Notes: generated by a model not told the origin, from the letters alone. A DNA stretch of 64,000 nt from Chloroflexota bacterium (GCA_024224815.1 JAAENC010000191.1:16417-80416), one strand, 5' to 3'. Numbered from the stretch's first letter, positions 40,732 through 50,460 are shown. Translations and numbers: made by a program.

Positions 40732-41652
40732 ATGGGGGCGGCGCACCACCCCGTACTTTACCATGAGATCATTCAAGCGTTAAAGCCCAAAAACAAGGGC
40801 TACTACGTTGATTGCACACTGGGAGCAGGCGGACATGCCTTAGGCATTCTGAAAGCTTCTCAACCAGAAGGACAGTTGCTGGGCTTCGATCTAGACCCGC
40901 AAGCCCTCGCGCTCGCTCGTGAGACCTTGGCTCCTCACGAGCAGCGCACCCTTCTTGTGCAACGATCTTATACAAAATTGAGTGAAACACTCAAAGAAAA
41001 CCAATGGCCTTTGGTCAACGGTATCGTTCTTGATCTGGGCGTATCATCCATGCAATTTGACACCGCCGAACGCGGTTTCTCATTTCGGGAAGATGCCCCT
41101 CTCGACATGCGTTTTGGTCCCGAAAGGACAGAAAGCGCAGCCGATATCATCAACACCTACAGCGAAGCAGAACTGGCAGAAATAATCTTCCGCTACGGTG
41201 AAGAACGTGCCTCCAGACGAATAGCCAAAGCCATTATTCGGAATAGACCGATTCGCACGACTTTTGAACTTGCTACCCTTATATCAACGGTTATCCCCCG
41301 TAAAGGAAAGCGCGTTCATCCCGCGACCCGAACATTTCAAGCGCTACGCATCGCAGTTAACGACGAACTAGGTTCCATCGAAAAAGTTTTACCTCAAGCC
41401 GTAGACTCTCTCGCCCCCGGCGGGAGACTGGCTATTATCTCCTTCCACTCATTGGAAGATAGATTGGTAAAACGATATTTTCGATATGAAAGCAAAGATT
41501 GCATTTGCCCTCCTCGTCAGCCGGTGTGTACTTGCAATCACCAAGCCAAAATCAAGGAAGTTGTGCGCAAGCCTATTCGTCCCAGCGCAGAAGAAGTCGA
41601 TCAAAATCCGCGTGCTCGTAGTGCAGTTTTAAGAGTTGTTGAAAAAATCTAA
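40732..41652 (+). CDS. rsmH: 16S rRNA (cytosine1402-N4)-methyltransferase RsmH
   Basis: This 306-residue SAM-dependent methyltransferase modifies C1402 in the ribosomal P site. HHPVLYHEIIQAL is the family start, YVDCTLGAGGHALGIL (near residue 25) the SAM loop, and LDLGVSSMQFD plus GFSFREDAPLDMRF the conserved blocks. PGGRLAIISFHSLEDRLVKR is the C-terminal signature. A cluster of cysteines, CICPPRQPVCTCNH, is typical for the family. ATG 40732 directly follows the mraZ stop; earlier in-frame codons would overlap mraZ. Confidence 0.95.
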   Translation: MGAAHHPVLYHEIIQALKPKNKGYYVDCTLGAGGHALGILKASQPEGQLLGFDLDPQALALARETLAPHEQRTLLVQRSYTKLSETLKENQWPLVNGIVLDLGVSSMQFDTAERGFSFREDAPLDMRFGPERTESAADIINTYSEAELAEIIFRYGEERASRRIAKAIIRNRPIRTTFELATLISTVIPRKGKRVHPATRTFQALRIAVNDELGSIEKVLPQAVDSLAPGGRLAIISFHSLEDRLVKRYFRYESKDCICPPRQPVCTCNHQAKIKEVVRKPIRPSAEEVDQNPRARSAVLRVVEKI

Positions 41653-41661
41653 TAAAAGACT

Positions 41662-42087
41662 ATGACTATCAACCGCCCCATCTTGCAAGCTCCATGGAGA
41701 ACCCAACGTCAACGAGTTGGGGCGATTTTGCTTGGCATTGTGGCTGCAATTATGGTTGCTGCGCTTTATCTTAGCGTTGCTTCCCAATCTACACTGATCG
41801 GGCGCGAAGTCCAAACTTTGGAGCGGGAGATCAGCCTTGCGAAACAAGAGAATGCCAACCTTAAAACAGAGTTGGCTCGCTTGCTTTCCTATCATGCAGT
41901 AGAAACACGAAGCGATGGGCTTGGTTTTTACCCTGCATCAGAAGAAGAAACGCATTACCTTCTTGTTCCTGGATATAGCGGAAGAGAAGCTGTCGTATTG
42001 CTGGAAGAGAGTAAAGAAATGGTTAATCCTTCGCTCCCTTCTGAATATTCCGTATCACTTTTTGACTGGTTTGAGACCTTAAGATGA
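41662..42087 (+). CDS. ftsL: FtsL/DivIC-like division protein
   Basis: A 141-residue single-pass protein: cytoplasmic basic N-terminus, one membrane helix (about 20-42), then a coiled coil (GREVQTLEREISLAKQENANL). This is the shape of FtsL/DivIC, which form a scaffold with FtsQ/DivIB for the septal synthase. The last 70 residues are longer than in most FtsL proteins. Sequence identity in this family is always low, so the call rests on topology and on position between rsmH and ftsI. It overlaps ftsI by four bases. Confidence 0.78.
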   Translation: MTINRPILQAPWRTQRQRVGAILLGIVAAIMVAALYLSVASQSTLIGREVQTLEREISLAKQENANLKTELARLLSYHAVETRSDGLGFYPASEEETHYLLVPGYSGREAVVLLEESKEMVNPSLPSEYSVSLFDWFETLR

Positions 42088-43844
42088 GAAGAGAATTTTC
42101 TTGGCGTTCACTTTCCCTAGCGGGCATTTTTGCAATGATCGGTATTTTGATCGTTGTGCAGATGACGCGCATTCAGGTCAGCTCAGAAGCTGCTGATTTT
42201 CGTGACCAAGCTGTTCGCTATAAAGGCTGGATGGAAACAGTCTACCCCGCACGGGGTGAGATATATGACCGCAACGGAAAACTCTTTGCTGGCAATCAGA
42301 GTGTCTACGAAATAGGTGTGACCCTCGACAATATAGAAAACCCGCAAAGCCTTGCTGTCATTCTTTCTACTGTTCTTAACCTGGAAAGTACAGAAATTCT
42401 CAATAAAATTTCAAACGCTGCAGAAGGGCAGGTTTATCTCAGGATCGCAGATTATGTCCCTGCCGCTCAAGCGGAAGAGTTGATAAGCATCAAGAGTGAA
42501 ATTGAAGAAGAAAGTAGTAATAGCACTCAGTCTGGCGATAGCCTCGCTGGTTTGAATTTTAGAGAACACCTTGCGCGCAGCTACCCCGAAAATACGATTG
42601 CCTCGAATGTGATCGGTTTTGTCAACCAATCTGGGCGTGGTTATTTTGGGATCGAAGAAAAATATAACGACCTTCTCGCTGGAAATGCTGTGCAGGTTTG
42701 GGTTCCCGCAGACCCAAATCGCGTCGAAGAGATTCCTCATGTTCCTGATGGCACAACACTTATTTTGACCCTCGACCGTGAACTTCAGGCTTCAACCGAG
42801 CGCATTCTTGATGAATCACTATATAGCTACGGCGCACAATCTGGCACGATCGTTGTCATGGATCCCCAAAATGGCGAAATTCTTGCGATGGCATCCACAC
42901 CGCGTTTGAATTTGAGCAATTATGGGCAATATGAACAACTTTTTGATAGTGCCAGCGAATATAACCGCGCTATTAATATGCCTTATGAACCTGGCTCTGT
43001 GATGAAAATCTTGACAATGGCAGCCGCACTGGATTTAGGCGTGGTCACACCCCAAACAAGTTATACCGATTTGGGTGTTTACCCTATTGGTGGTGCAACG
43101 ATCAAGAATTGGGATCAAGAAGCCTGGGGTGTTCAGGATATGACAGGTTGTCTCCAGCATTCACTTAATGTTTGTTTAGCGTGGATAGCGGTTGAGATGG
43201 GCACCGATAATTTTTACGGCTATATGTCGAAATTTGGCTTTGGGCATCCAACCGGGATCGATCTAAGTGGAGAAGCCGGTGGCAGGCTCAAAGTCCCGGG
43301 CGATGCGGATTGGTATCCAGTTGATTTGGCGACAAATTCTTTTGGTCAAGGTATTACTGCTACCCCCATCCAAGTGATGATGGCAACATCCGCTGTTGCT
43401 AATAATGGCGTTATGGTCACACCGCATCTTTTATACGGCATGGTCCGTGATGATAAACAATATGATTTCCCGCACCAAGATGCCGGAAATCCCATCTCAA
43501 AAGAGACTGCCCAAACGCTTAGCGAAATGCTTGCAAATTCCCTCGCTTTTGAAGAGTCTAAAGCTCTGGTACCCAACTATCGACTTGCAGGAAAAACCGG
43601 CACGGCGCAAATTCCTACCGAATATGGCTGGTATGCGAGCGAAGTGACAAATACATCCTTTATCGGTTGGGGACCAGTAGATGACCCGCAATTTATGATC
43701 TACGTTTGGCTTGAAAAACCGACAACCTCGATTTGGTCATCGAAAACAGCCGCCCCCGTTTTTGGAGAAGTCGCCGCAGAAACGATCAGATTACTCGATA
43801 TTCCGCCCGATCATATTCGTCAGCAATACGCATCAGAACAATAG
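42084..43844 (+). CDS. ftsI: Septal peptidoglycan transpeptidase FtsI (PBP2/PBP3 class)
   Basis: A 586-residue class B penicillin-binding protein that cross-links septal peptidoglycan. One N-terminal membrane anchor (about 10-30) is followed by the dimerisation-domain box YPARGEIYDRNGKLFA. The catalytic motifs are EPGSVMK with nucleophile Ser305 and Lys308, SLN at 360-362, and KTGTAQ at 504-509. There are no C-terminal PASTA repeats. It overlaps the ftsL-like gene by four bases and ends 14 bases before murF. Confidence 0.95.
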   Translation: MRREFSWRSLSLAGIFAMIGILIVVQMTRIQVSSEAADFRDQAVRYKGWMETVYPARGEIYDRNGKLFAGNQSVYEIGVTLDNIENPQSLAVILSTVLNLESTEILNKISNAAEGQVYLRIADYVPAAQAEELISIKSEIEEESSNSTQSGDSLAGLNFREHLARSYPENTIASNVIGFVNQSGRGYFGIEEKYNDLLAGNAVQVWVPADPNRVEEIPHVPDGTTLILTLDRELQASTERILDESLYSYGAQSGTIVVMDPQNGEILAMASTPRLNLSNYGQYEQLFDSASEYNRAINMPYEPGSVMKILTMAAALDLGVVTPQTSYTDLGVYPIGGATIKNWDQEAWGVQDMTGCLQHSLNVCLAWIAVEMGTDNFYGYMSKFGFGHPTGIDLSGEAGGRLKVPGDADWYPVDLATNSFGQGITATPIQVMMATSAVANNGVMVTPHLLYGMVRDDKQYDFPHQDAGNPISKETAQTLSEMLANSLAFEESKALVPNYRLAGKTGTAQIPTEYGWYASEVTNTSFIGWGPVDDPQFMIYVWLEKPTTSIWSSKTAAPVFGEVAAETIRLLDIPPDHIRQQYASEQ

Positions 43845-43858
43845 TTTAAGGAAAAATT

Positions 43859-45283
43859 GTGTTAGCACTCGCAGACATACTCGAAGCTCTTAATCAGCCA
43901 CGCCCACAGAAGGCAAGCGCCGCAATTCCTCATGCGGCGATTGATTCGCGGAAGGTTGAAAAAGGCTCCCTTTTTATCGCCATCCCCGGCGAAAAAGTGG
44001 ACGGGCATGATTTTATAGCGATTGCTTTTGCCAAGGGAGCCGCTTTTGCGTTAATTCAGCATGAAATAGAAGGTGATTTTAAGACACTAGATTTACGCAA
44101 AAAACTTTCTCAAGAAGATGTAGAAAACTTGGATGCCCCACTCTGCTTAGCGGTTGATAACACAATTGAAGCCCTGCAAGAAATAGCCAGATTTTGGCGA
44201 AACAAACTTGATTTGTGCGTGATCGGCATCACCGGCAGTGTCGGGAAATCAACAACAAAAGAGCTTGCGGCTAAAGTTCTCCGACAGAAATATCACACGC
44301 TGAAAAATTTCGGCAATCTCAACAACGAAATCGGATTGCCCCTCACAACTTTAGGGCTACGCTCAGACCACGAACGCGCCATTCTCGAAATGGGATTCTA
44401 TGTCCCCGGCGAGATCGATTTTCTCTGCAAAATTGCGCAACCACAAGTTGGCGTTATTACCAATATCGGCACTGTTCATGCAGAACGCGCTGGTTCTCAA
44501 GAAGCTATCGCGCGCGGCAAAGCGGAATTAGTGCAAGCCCTCCCGCCTGCGCCCGAAGGCACCGCCATATTAAATTATGACGATATTCGGGTGCGCGAGA
44601 TGGCAAAAATGACAAAGGCCCGCATCTTTTTCTACGGGCTTAGCCCCGAAGCTGATCTTTGGGCAGATGAAGTAGAAGGTCTTGGTTTGGATGGTGTCCG
44701 CTTTCGCCTGCACTATAAACACGAGACCCTACATCTCCGTATCCCGTTGATCGGAAGACACTCTGTTCATACTGCATTGCGCGCTACGGCAATTGCTCTC
44801 GTTGAAGGGCTAAGCTGGCAGGAAATTATCAGCGGATTACAGTCCACCAGCCGTACAGAACTTCGTTTGGTCGCTGCGCGCAGCAAATGTGGCGCCTTGC
44901 TCCTTGACGATACCTATAATGCCTCGCCCGCATCTACTTTAGCGGCACTTAATCTGCTCGAAGAAATGGATGGAAAACATATTGCTGTTTTGGGCGATAT
45001 GCTCGAACTTGGTCAGTATGAACGTCAAGGACACGAAATGATCGGTTTGCGCGCAGCCGAAATTGCAGATCAATTACTCACGCTTGGAGAACGGGCTCAT
45101 ATTATTGCTGAATCTGCCCGAAAAGCAGGGATGCCCGCAAAAAATATTCTTGAGTTTGATGAGAAAGAAACGCTTATCATATGGTTAAAAGATAATTTGA
45201 AAGAAACAGATACCGTTTTATTAAAAGGCTCTCGTGGCTTAAGAATGGATAGAATCACCGCAGCGTTGGAGGTAGAAAAATGA
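43859..45283 (+). CDS. murF: UDP-N-acetylmuramoyl-tripeptide--D-alanyl-D-alanine ligase MurF
   Basis: A 474-residue ATP-dependent ligase adding D-Ala-D-Ala to the muramoyl tripeptide. The N-terminal substrate domain has AAIDSRKVEKGSLFIAIPG. The ATP loop is GITGSVGKSTTKEL (near residue 122), then NLNNEIGLPLTTLGL, which is characteristic of MurF and not MurE. LLLDDTYNASPASTLAAL is the family block in the C-terminal domain. The start is GTG at 43859. murE, normally adjacent, is missing here. The gene overlaps mraY by four bases. Confidence 0.95.
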   Translation: MLALADILEALNQPRPQKASAAIPHAAIDSRKVEKGSLFIAIPGEKVDGHDFIAIAFAKGAAFALIQHEIEGDFKTLDLRKKLSQEDVENLDAPLCLAVDNTIEALQEIARFWRNKLDLCVIGITGSVGKSTTKELAAKVLRQKYHTLKNFGNLNNEIGLPLTTLGLRSDHERAILEMGFYVPGEIDFLCKIAQPQVGVITNIGTVHAERAGSQEAIARGKAELVQALPPAPEGTAILNYDDIRVREMAKMTKARIFFYGLSPEADLWADEVEGLGLDGVRFRLHYKHETLHLRIPLIGRHSVHTALRATAIALVEGLSWQEIISGLQSTSRTELRLVAARSKCGALLLDDTYNASPASTLAALNLLEEMDGKHIAVLGDMLELGQYERQGHEMIGLRAAEIADQLLTLGERAHIIAESARKAGMPAKNILEFDEKETLIIWLKDNLKETDTVLLKGSRGLRMDRITAALEVEK

Positions 45284-46287
45284 GACAAATGTCTCTTGCT
45301 CTCAGCCTCGCGGGTCTTAGCTTCATGATGACCGTTATCTGGGGCGCACCTTTGCTTCGTATTTTGCGCCATTTTAAGATCGGCAAAATTATTCGTGTGG
45401 ATGAACCTGGCTTCCATCAAGTCAAGATGGGAACACCCACCATGGGTGGCGTTCTCTTTATTTTGCCCGTTGCGCTAATTACTGTCTTACTTAATGCAGT
45501 CAATATCATTGGCATGGAAACGATTGGCCGCTCCATTCTTGTACCTCTTTTTGTTATGTTCGCTTACGGAATACTCGGCATATTAGACGACTGGGAAGGC
45601 ATTCGCGGCAAAAGACGCGGCGATGGTATGAGAGCCAGAACAAAATTTGCCCTTCAATTCATACTTGCTCTTGCTACGGCCGCTGTTCTTAAATATATGC
45701 TCGATGTCCCAGAACTTATCCTCCCCGGTGTACAAGTTGTGATGGAACTTGGCGTTTGGTATATCCCTGTTGCCGCCTTCATCATCATTGGCGCATCGAA
45801 CGCAATTAACTTTACCGATGGTCTCGATGGTTTAGCAGGCCTAATTGCCGCAACAGCATTTATCGCCTACGGCGGAATTGCTATGTTACAAGGACAAATT
45901 TACGTTGGTCGGTTTTCTTTTACTATTGTTGGCGCACTTTTTGGTTTTTTATGGTTCAACGTTCATCCCGCATCACTTTTTATGGGCGATGCCGGTTCTC
46001 TCTCTCTCGGCGCAGCGCTCGCCGTTGTCGCGTTGATGACAGGGCAATGGGCACTTTTGCCCGTTATCGCAATTATTCCTGTTAGCGAAGCATTGAGCGT
46101 CATTATTCAAGTCGGCTACTTCAAATTGACGAGAAGAATAACAGGAGAAGGAAAAAGGTTTTTCAAAATGGCGCCCATACATCTCCATTTTGAATTACTT
46201 GGCTGGAGTGAGACACAAGTTGTACAACGTTTTTGGCTTATTAGCCTCCTCGCCGCAATGTTTGGCGTGGGGATGGCATTGGTATAA
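45280..46287 (+). CDS. mraY: Phospho-N-acetylmuramoyl-pentapeptide-transferase MraY
   Basis: A 335-residue membrane enzyme with about ten helices that joins phospho-MurNAc-pentapeptide to undecaprenyl phosphate, giving lipid I. Signature blocks are KMGTPTMGGVLF (near 48), GILGILDDWEGIRGKRRGDG with the catalytic Asp pair, NAINFTDGLDGLAG, SLFMGDAGSLSLGAALA and HLHFELLGWSETQVVQRFW. All active-site aspartates and the His cluster are present. Confidence 0.96.
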   Translation: MRQMSLALSLAGLSFMMTVIWGAPLLRILRHFKIGKIIRVDEPGFHQVKMGTPTMGGVLFILPVALITVLLNAVNIIGMETIGRSILVPLFVMFAYGILGILDDWEGIRGKRRGDGMRARTKFALQFILALATAAVLKYMLDVPELILPGVQVVMELGVWYIPVAAFIIIGASNAINFTDGLDGLAGLIAATAFIAYGGIAMLQGQIYVGRFSFTIVGALFGFLWFNVHPASLFMGDAGSLSLGAALAVVALMTGQWALLPVIAIIPVSEALSVIIQVGYFKLTRRITGEGKRFFKMAPIHLHFELLGWSETQVVQRFWLISLLAAMFGVGMALV

Positions 46288-46290
46288 AAG

Positions 46291-47676
46291 ATGACGAATT
46301 GGCATAACAAAAACATCCTCATTATCGGAGCAGCCCGTCAAGGCTTGGCTTTGGCGCGTTATCTCACAAAACACGGCGCAAAAGTAACCATAAATGATAA
46401 AAGGATGCCGCATGAACTCCAGGAAGAGCAAGATTCCCTTAAAGATATAGAAGTGGAATGGATGCTCGGCGCACATTTCTCCAGCTTGCTCAAAGGCAAG
46501 CACTTGGTCTGTCTCTCCGGCGGGATTCCGCTAAACCTGCCCATCGTACGTGATGCCCAACGACGGAAAATTCCGCTTTCGAACGATACACAGATATTTC
46601 TCGAAGCCGTTCCTTGCCAAACCATCGGCATTACTGGCTCAGCCGGTAAAACAACGACAACCACACTCGTTGGCAGAATGGCGAAAGAAGTCTACAAAAA
46701 AAGCAAAGGCAAAGTTTGGGTGGGCGGTAATATCGGTGATCCGCTCATTAATTATGTGGACGAAATGAAAAAAGATGACCTCGCTATTTTAGAGATTTCT
46801 TCTTTTCAGCTTGACCAAATGAGTCTTTCTACAGATATTGCTGCGGTGCTAAATGTGACGCCCAATCATCTCGACAGACACGGCACGATGGAAGCCTACA
46901 CTGCCGCAAAGGCACGTTTGTTGAAGAATCAAAAACGAGGCAGTATTGCCATTATCGGTAGAGATGATGAAGGGGCTTCTGCAATGAGAAGTCTTTCGCC
47001 GGGCAAAACGCTCACTTTTGGTAGCAAGCCATCTCGTGCGGGCGAAGCGGGTACTTATCCGCTTGATGATTATATTTATTTCCGTGATGACAGGATGGAT
47101 GTCCCGCTTATTTCTGCAGAGGCTATCCACTTGCGTGGCGAACATAATTATTTGAATGTGTTGGCTGCGGCAGCAATCGGTTTTGTGGCAGGCTTTTCTC
47201 CCAAAGCGATGGATGCGGCATTAAAAGATTTTTATGGCGTTGAGCACCGCTTGGAATTAGTCCGTGAGTATAAAGGGGCGGCGTGGTACAACGATTCAAG
47301 TTGTTCTGCCCCACAACGGGTAATGGCTGCTGTGCGTGCTTTTGATGAGCCAATTGTGCTGATGCTCGGCGGGCGCGATAAAAAGCTCCCTTGGGGTAAA
47401 TTAGCAGAACTAATTCGCCAGCGCGTAGACCATGTAGTCCTTTTTGGCGAAGCTGCACAAAAAATTGCGACAGCAATGGGCGGCAGTCGCGCTAATGAAC
47501 GCCCTTATACGATTTCTCATTGTATAGGTTTGGAAGATGCCGTAAAAGCGGCAGAAAGTGTGGCCGAAGCAGGTGATGTGATATTGCTTTCACCTGGTGG
47601 AACAAGTTTTGATGAATTCAAGGATTTCGCAGAACGCGGAGAGAGTTTTAGAAAATGGGTACAGGAACTTTCGTGA
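46291..47676 (+). CDS. murD: UDP-N-acetylmuramoylalanine--D-glutamate ligase MurD
   Basis: A 461-residue cytoplasmic ligase that adds D-Glu to UDP-MurNAc-L-Ala. The Rossmann start is NILIIGAARQGLALARYL. The ATP loop GITGSAGKTTTTTLVGRM lies near residue 112, followed by NIGDPLINYVDEM, LEISSFQLDQ and NVTPNHLDRHGTMEAYTAAK. The C-terminal domain has GVEHRLELVREYKGAAWYNDS and GGRDKKLPWGKL. All boxes are intact. It begins three bases after the mraY stop. Confidence 0.95.
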   Translation: MTNWHNKNILIIGAARQGLALARYLTKHGAKVTINDKRMPHELQEEQDSLKDIEVEWMLGAHFSSLLKGKHLVCLSGGIPLNLPIVRDAQRRKIPLSNDTQIFLEAVPCQTIGITGSAGKTTTTTLVGRMAKEVYKKSKGKVWVGGNIGDPLINYVDEMKKDDLAILEISSFQLDQMSLSTDIAAVLNVTPNHLDRHGTMEAYTAAKARLLKNQKRGSIAIIGRDDEGASAMRSLSPGKTLTFGSKPSRAGEAGTYPLDDYIYFRDDRMDVPLISAEAIHLRGEHNYLNVLAAAAIGFVAGFSPKAMDAALKDFYGVEHRLELVREYKGAAWYNDSSCSAPQRVMAAVRAFDEPIVLMLGGRDKKLPWGKLAELIRQRVDHVVLFGEAAQKIATAMGGSRANERPYTISHCIGLEDAVKAAESVAEAGDVILLSPGGTSFDEFKDFAERGESFRKWVQELS

Positions 47677-48881
47677 ACAAAGCTTTCCAAAATAAATTGC
47701 GTGCCGCCAAAAGCGGAGATACGCCCCTGCTTATTACCATTATTGTTTTGGTTTCTTTTGGTTTGCTCATGCTTTACTCTGCCAGTGTAGACTATTCGGT
47801 CGAGATTTTGGGCGAAACACCGGCCTATATGTTCAAACGACAATTACTTTGGTTGGCTTTGGGCATTGTTTCTGCAATTGCGCTTTCGCATCTTGATTAT
47901 CACCTTTGGCGGCGTTTTGCTGTTCTGGCTATGCTGGGAACAATTGTCGCATTGGTCGCCGTTCTCTTTATTCAAGAACTTCGTTTGGGCGCGGTGCGTA
48001 CTTTTTATAATGGTTCTATCCAGCCTTCTGAGTTGGCAAAACTGGTCATTATTATTTATTTGGCGGTTTGGCTTTATGCAAAACGCGCCCAGCTTCATAG
48101 TATCGAATTAGGTCTTGTTCCTTTGGCGATTATTCTTGGGCTTGTTGGTGGTTTGATCTATCTCCAGCCCGATTTGAGTGCAACCGCGACCGTTTTTATT
48201 CTCGGCGGTGTGCTTTTCTTCCTTGCCGGTGCAGATTTGAAACAGATCATTATTCTGATGCTTTTAGCGGCTTTGGTCGCCTGGGCAATTGTTCAGTTTA
48301 GTGCAACAGGGCAAGAACGTGTTGGTTTTTATTGGCTGGGCCTTAAAGACCCCACAGAAGCTTCTTATCATGTTCGTCGATCTTTAGAAGCGATTGTCAA
48401 CGGCGGATTTTTCGGCCTAGGCATTGGGCAGAGTGTTACCAAATTAACCGGTTTGCCCGTCCCGCCAACCGATAGTATTTTTGCCGTTGTCGCAGAAGAA
48501 TTTGGTCTTTTTGGTGCTGCTGCACTCATTATTTTATACGGAGTCATGGTTTGGCGCGGACTAGTTATTGCTCGCCGCGCCCCCGATATGCTCGGCTCGC
48601 TTCTCGCCACCGGACTTGTTTTCTGGATCGGCATCGAAGCGCTAATTAATATGACCGTGATGGTTGGTTTGTTGCCTTTTGCAGGGAACGCGCTGCCATT
48701 TATGAGTGCAGGCGGTTCCAGTTTGGTTACCTCGCTGGCCGCAATTGGTATTTTGTATAACATCTCTCGTCAACGTGGCGAAGATCAACAAATGGAAGAT
48801 GAATGGAGAGCCTTCGGTGCGACTGCTAATTTGCGCAGGCGGAACGGGCGGCGGAGTATATCCCGCACTAGCCCTTCTTGA
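47655..48881 (+). CDS. ftsW: Septal peptidoglycan glycosyltransferase FtsW (SEDS family)
   Basis: A 408-residue SEDS-family membrane glycan polymerase with about ten helices, working with FtsI. Recognisable parts are LLMLYSASVDYS, SHLDYHLWRRFAVL, GSIQPSELAKLVIIIYLAVW, LQPDLSATATVFILGGVLFF (catalytic Asp in QPDL) and FIDE-loop-like ADSIFAVVAEEFGLFG. ATG 47655 overlaps murD by 22 bases. GTG 47673, which overlaps the murD stop by three bases and follows AGGA by six, may be the true start. Its 3' end overlaps murG. Confidence 0.93.
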   Translation: MGTGTFVNKAFQNKLRAAKSGDTPLLITIIVLVSFGLLMLYSASVDYSVEILGETPAYMFKRQLLWLALGIVSAIALSHLDYHLWRRFAVLAMLGTIVALVAVLFIQELRLGAVRTFYNGSIQPSELAKLVIIIYLAVWLYAKRAQLHSIELGLVPLAIILGLVGGLIYLQPDLSATATVFILGGVLFFLAGADLKQIIILMLLAALVAWAIVQFSATGQERVGFYWLGLKDPTEASYHVRRSLEAIVNGGFFGLGIGQSVTKLTGLPVPPTDSIFAVVAEEFGLFGAAALIILYGVMVWRGLVIARRAPDMLGSLLATGLVFWIGIEALINMTVMVGLLPFAGNALPFMSAGGSSLVTSLAAIGILYNISRQRGEDQQMEDEWRAFGATANLRRRNGRRSISRTSPS

Positions 48882-49905
48882 TTCGCTGAAAAGCGAAAAT
48901 CCTGAAATTCTTTGGGTCGGTGGCGAAGGCGGCATGGAAGCCGAACTCGTTCAACGGCAGGGAATTCCCTACGATTCCATCCCCGCAGCTGGCGTGCATG
49001 GCGTAGGTCTCAGAACCTTACCAAAAAATATCATCAAATTGATGCGCGGTGTTTTCGCCTCGCGTAAAATTTTGCGCGAATTCAAACCAGATGTGCTCTT
49101 TTTTACCGGCGGATATGTAGCCGTCCCGATGGCTATAGCCGGGATAAATATCCCCAGTTTGCTCTATGTACCGGATATTGAACCGGGTCTCGCCCTCAAG
49201 GCATTGGCTTGGTTCGCAGATAAGATCACTGTCTCTGCCCCGGCATCTGCCGCTTATTTCTCCCGCACAGCTCGCATTGTGGAAACGGGATACCCCACCC
49301 GCACAGATCTGGCTCAATGGGATAAAGCATCCGCTTGCGAAAAACTCAAGTTGGATGCAGAGAAACCAACCCTGCTCGTTTTTGGCGGCAGCAAAGGCGC
49401 ACGCTCAATCAATAATGCAGTGCTCGCCAATCTCCCCGATTTGCTTGAGCGGATGCAAATTGTTCATATCAGCGGAAAGCTGGATTGGGTGACAGTGCAA
49501 AATGCTCGAAATGCACTTAAACGGAATCAAGCCAAAAAGTATCGCGTTTTCGATTATCTCCACGAAGAGATGGGCGCGGCACTCGCATCTGCCGATTTGG
49601 TGGTATCCCGCGCGGGCGCGTCATCCCTCGGAGAATTTCCGCTTTTTGAATTGCCCGCTTTGCTCGTTCCTTATCCTTATGCCTGGCGTTATCAAAAAGT
49701 GAACGCTGAATACCTGCAAGAAAAAGGCGCAGCGATGATGATACGAGACGAAAAATTAGAAGAAGACTTGGTACCGATTGTGGACGATTTGCTTAAAAAT
49801 CGACAAGAACTGGATGCGATGCGCACCGCAATGAAAGAAATAGCTCGCCCTAATGCCGCAGAAAATATTGCGGTAGAACTGCTGGCCTTAGCCAGAAAGA
49901 GATAA
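48817..49905 (+). CDS. murG: Lipid II synthase MurG (N-acetylglucosaminyltransferase)
   Basis: A 362-residue GT-B glycosyltransferase that converts lipid I to lipid II at the membrane face. The first glycine loop is AGGTGGGVYPALALL; most MurG proteins have His where the third Gly-block ends (GGTGGHxxPA), so this is a deviation. Other blocks are GGYVAVPMAIAG, LLVFGGSKGARSINNAV and SRAGASSLGEFPLFELPALLVPYP with the UDP-binding region. GTG 48817 is chosen because GGAGAG precedes it by six bases and the glycine loop then falls at its usual distance. An ATG at 48799 is possible. It overlaps the end of ftsW by 65 bases. Confidence 0.93.
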   Translation: MRLLICAGGTGGGVYPALALLDSLKSENPEILWVGGEGGMEAELVQRQGIPYDSIPAAGVHGVGLRTLPKNIIKLMRGVFASRKILREFKPDVLFFTGGYVAVPMAIAGINIPSLLYVPDIEPGLALKALAWFADKITVSAPASAAYFSRTARIVETGYPTRTDLAQWDKASACEKLKLDAEKPTLLVFGGSKGARSINNAVLANLPDLLERMQIVHISGKLDWVTVQNARNALKRNQAKKYRVFDYLHEEMGAALASADLVVSRAGASSLGEFPLFELPALLVPYPYAWRYQKVNAEYLQEKGAAMMIRDEKLEEDLVPIVDDLLKNRQELDAMRTAMKEIARPNAAENIAVELLALARKR

Positions 49906-49910
49906 ATATT

Positions 49911-50438
49911 ATGGTCAATCTCATTTATATCTTTTGGATGTACGTCATCTTATTTGCCGTTATCGGTGCTATGCGCGGTTGGGCAAAAGAATTATTGGTT
50001 AGCTTTAGCGTCATCTTAGCACTGGCTTTGAACCATTTGCTTCGAAGGTACATCCCGATGGTTTCCAATTTGCCCATTACTGAACCATCTCTGTTTTGGA
50101 TACGCACATGGATCACGATGGCTTTGGTTTATTTCGGTTATCAAACAGTTGCTAGCGTGGCACATTTGGCAGGTAAAGCGCGTAAAGAAAAACTTCAAGA
50201 CGCACTTTTTGGCGGAGTAATGGGCGGGCTTAATGGATATTTAGTTGTTGGTACTCTTTGGTCATATCTTCATGATGCTAACTATCCTTTTGAGAATATT
50301 TTCTCTATGCCTGGTGATGTGTATACCGGCATTAATACTATGATGACTTGGATGCCCCCCTACACACTAGGAGGAGAACCAGGCCTCTATTTTGCGGTAA
50401 TTATTTCTTTCATCTTTATTATTGTTGTTTATATCTAA
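49911..50438 (+). CDS. CvpA-like membrane protein
   Basis: A 175-residue protein with about four membrane helices. It begins with the CvpA-type opening helix followed by MRGWAKELLVSFSVILALAL, and has LQDALFGGVMGGLNGYLVVGTL in the middle. CvpA-like proteins affect colicin V secretion and envelope stress in enterobacteria, but their biochemical role is unclear. Its place between murG and murC suggests an envelope role in this lineage. It starts five bases after murG. Confidence 0.72.
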   Translation: MVNLIYIFWMYVILFAVIGAMRGWAKELLVSFSVILALALNHLLRRYIPMVSNLPITEPSLFWIRTWITMALVYFGYQTVASVAHLAGKARKEKLQDALFGGVMGGLNGYLVVGTLWSYLHDANYPFENIFSMPGDVYTGINTMMTWMPPYTLGGEPGLYFAVIISFIFIIVVYI

Positions 50439-50460
50439 TGATAGAAACTACACAATGTGA

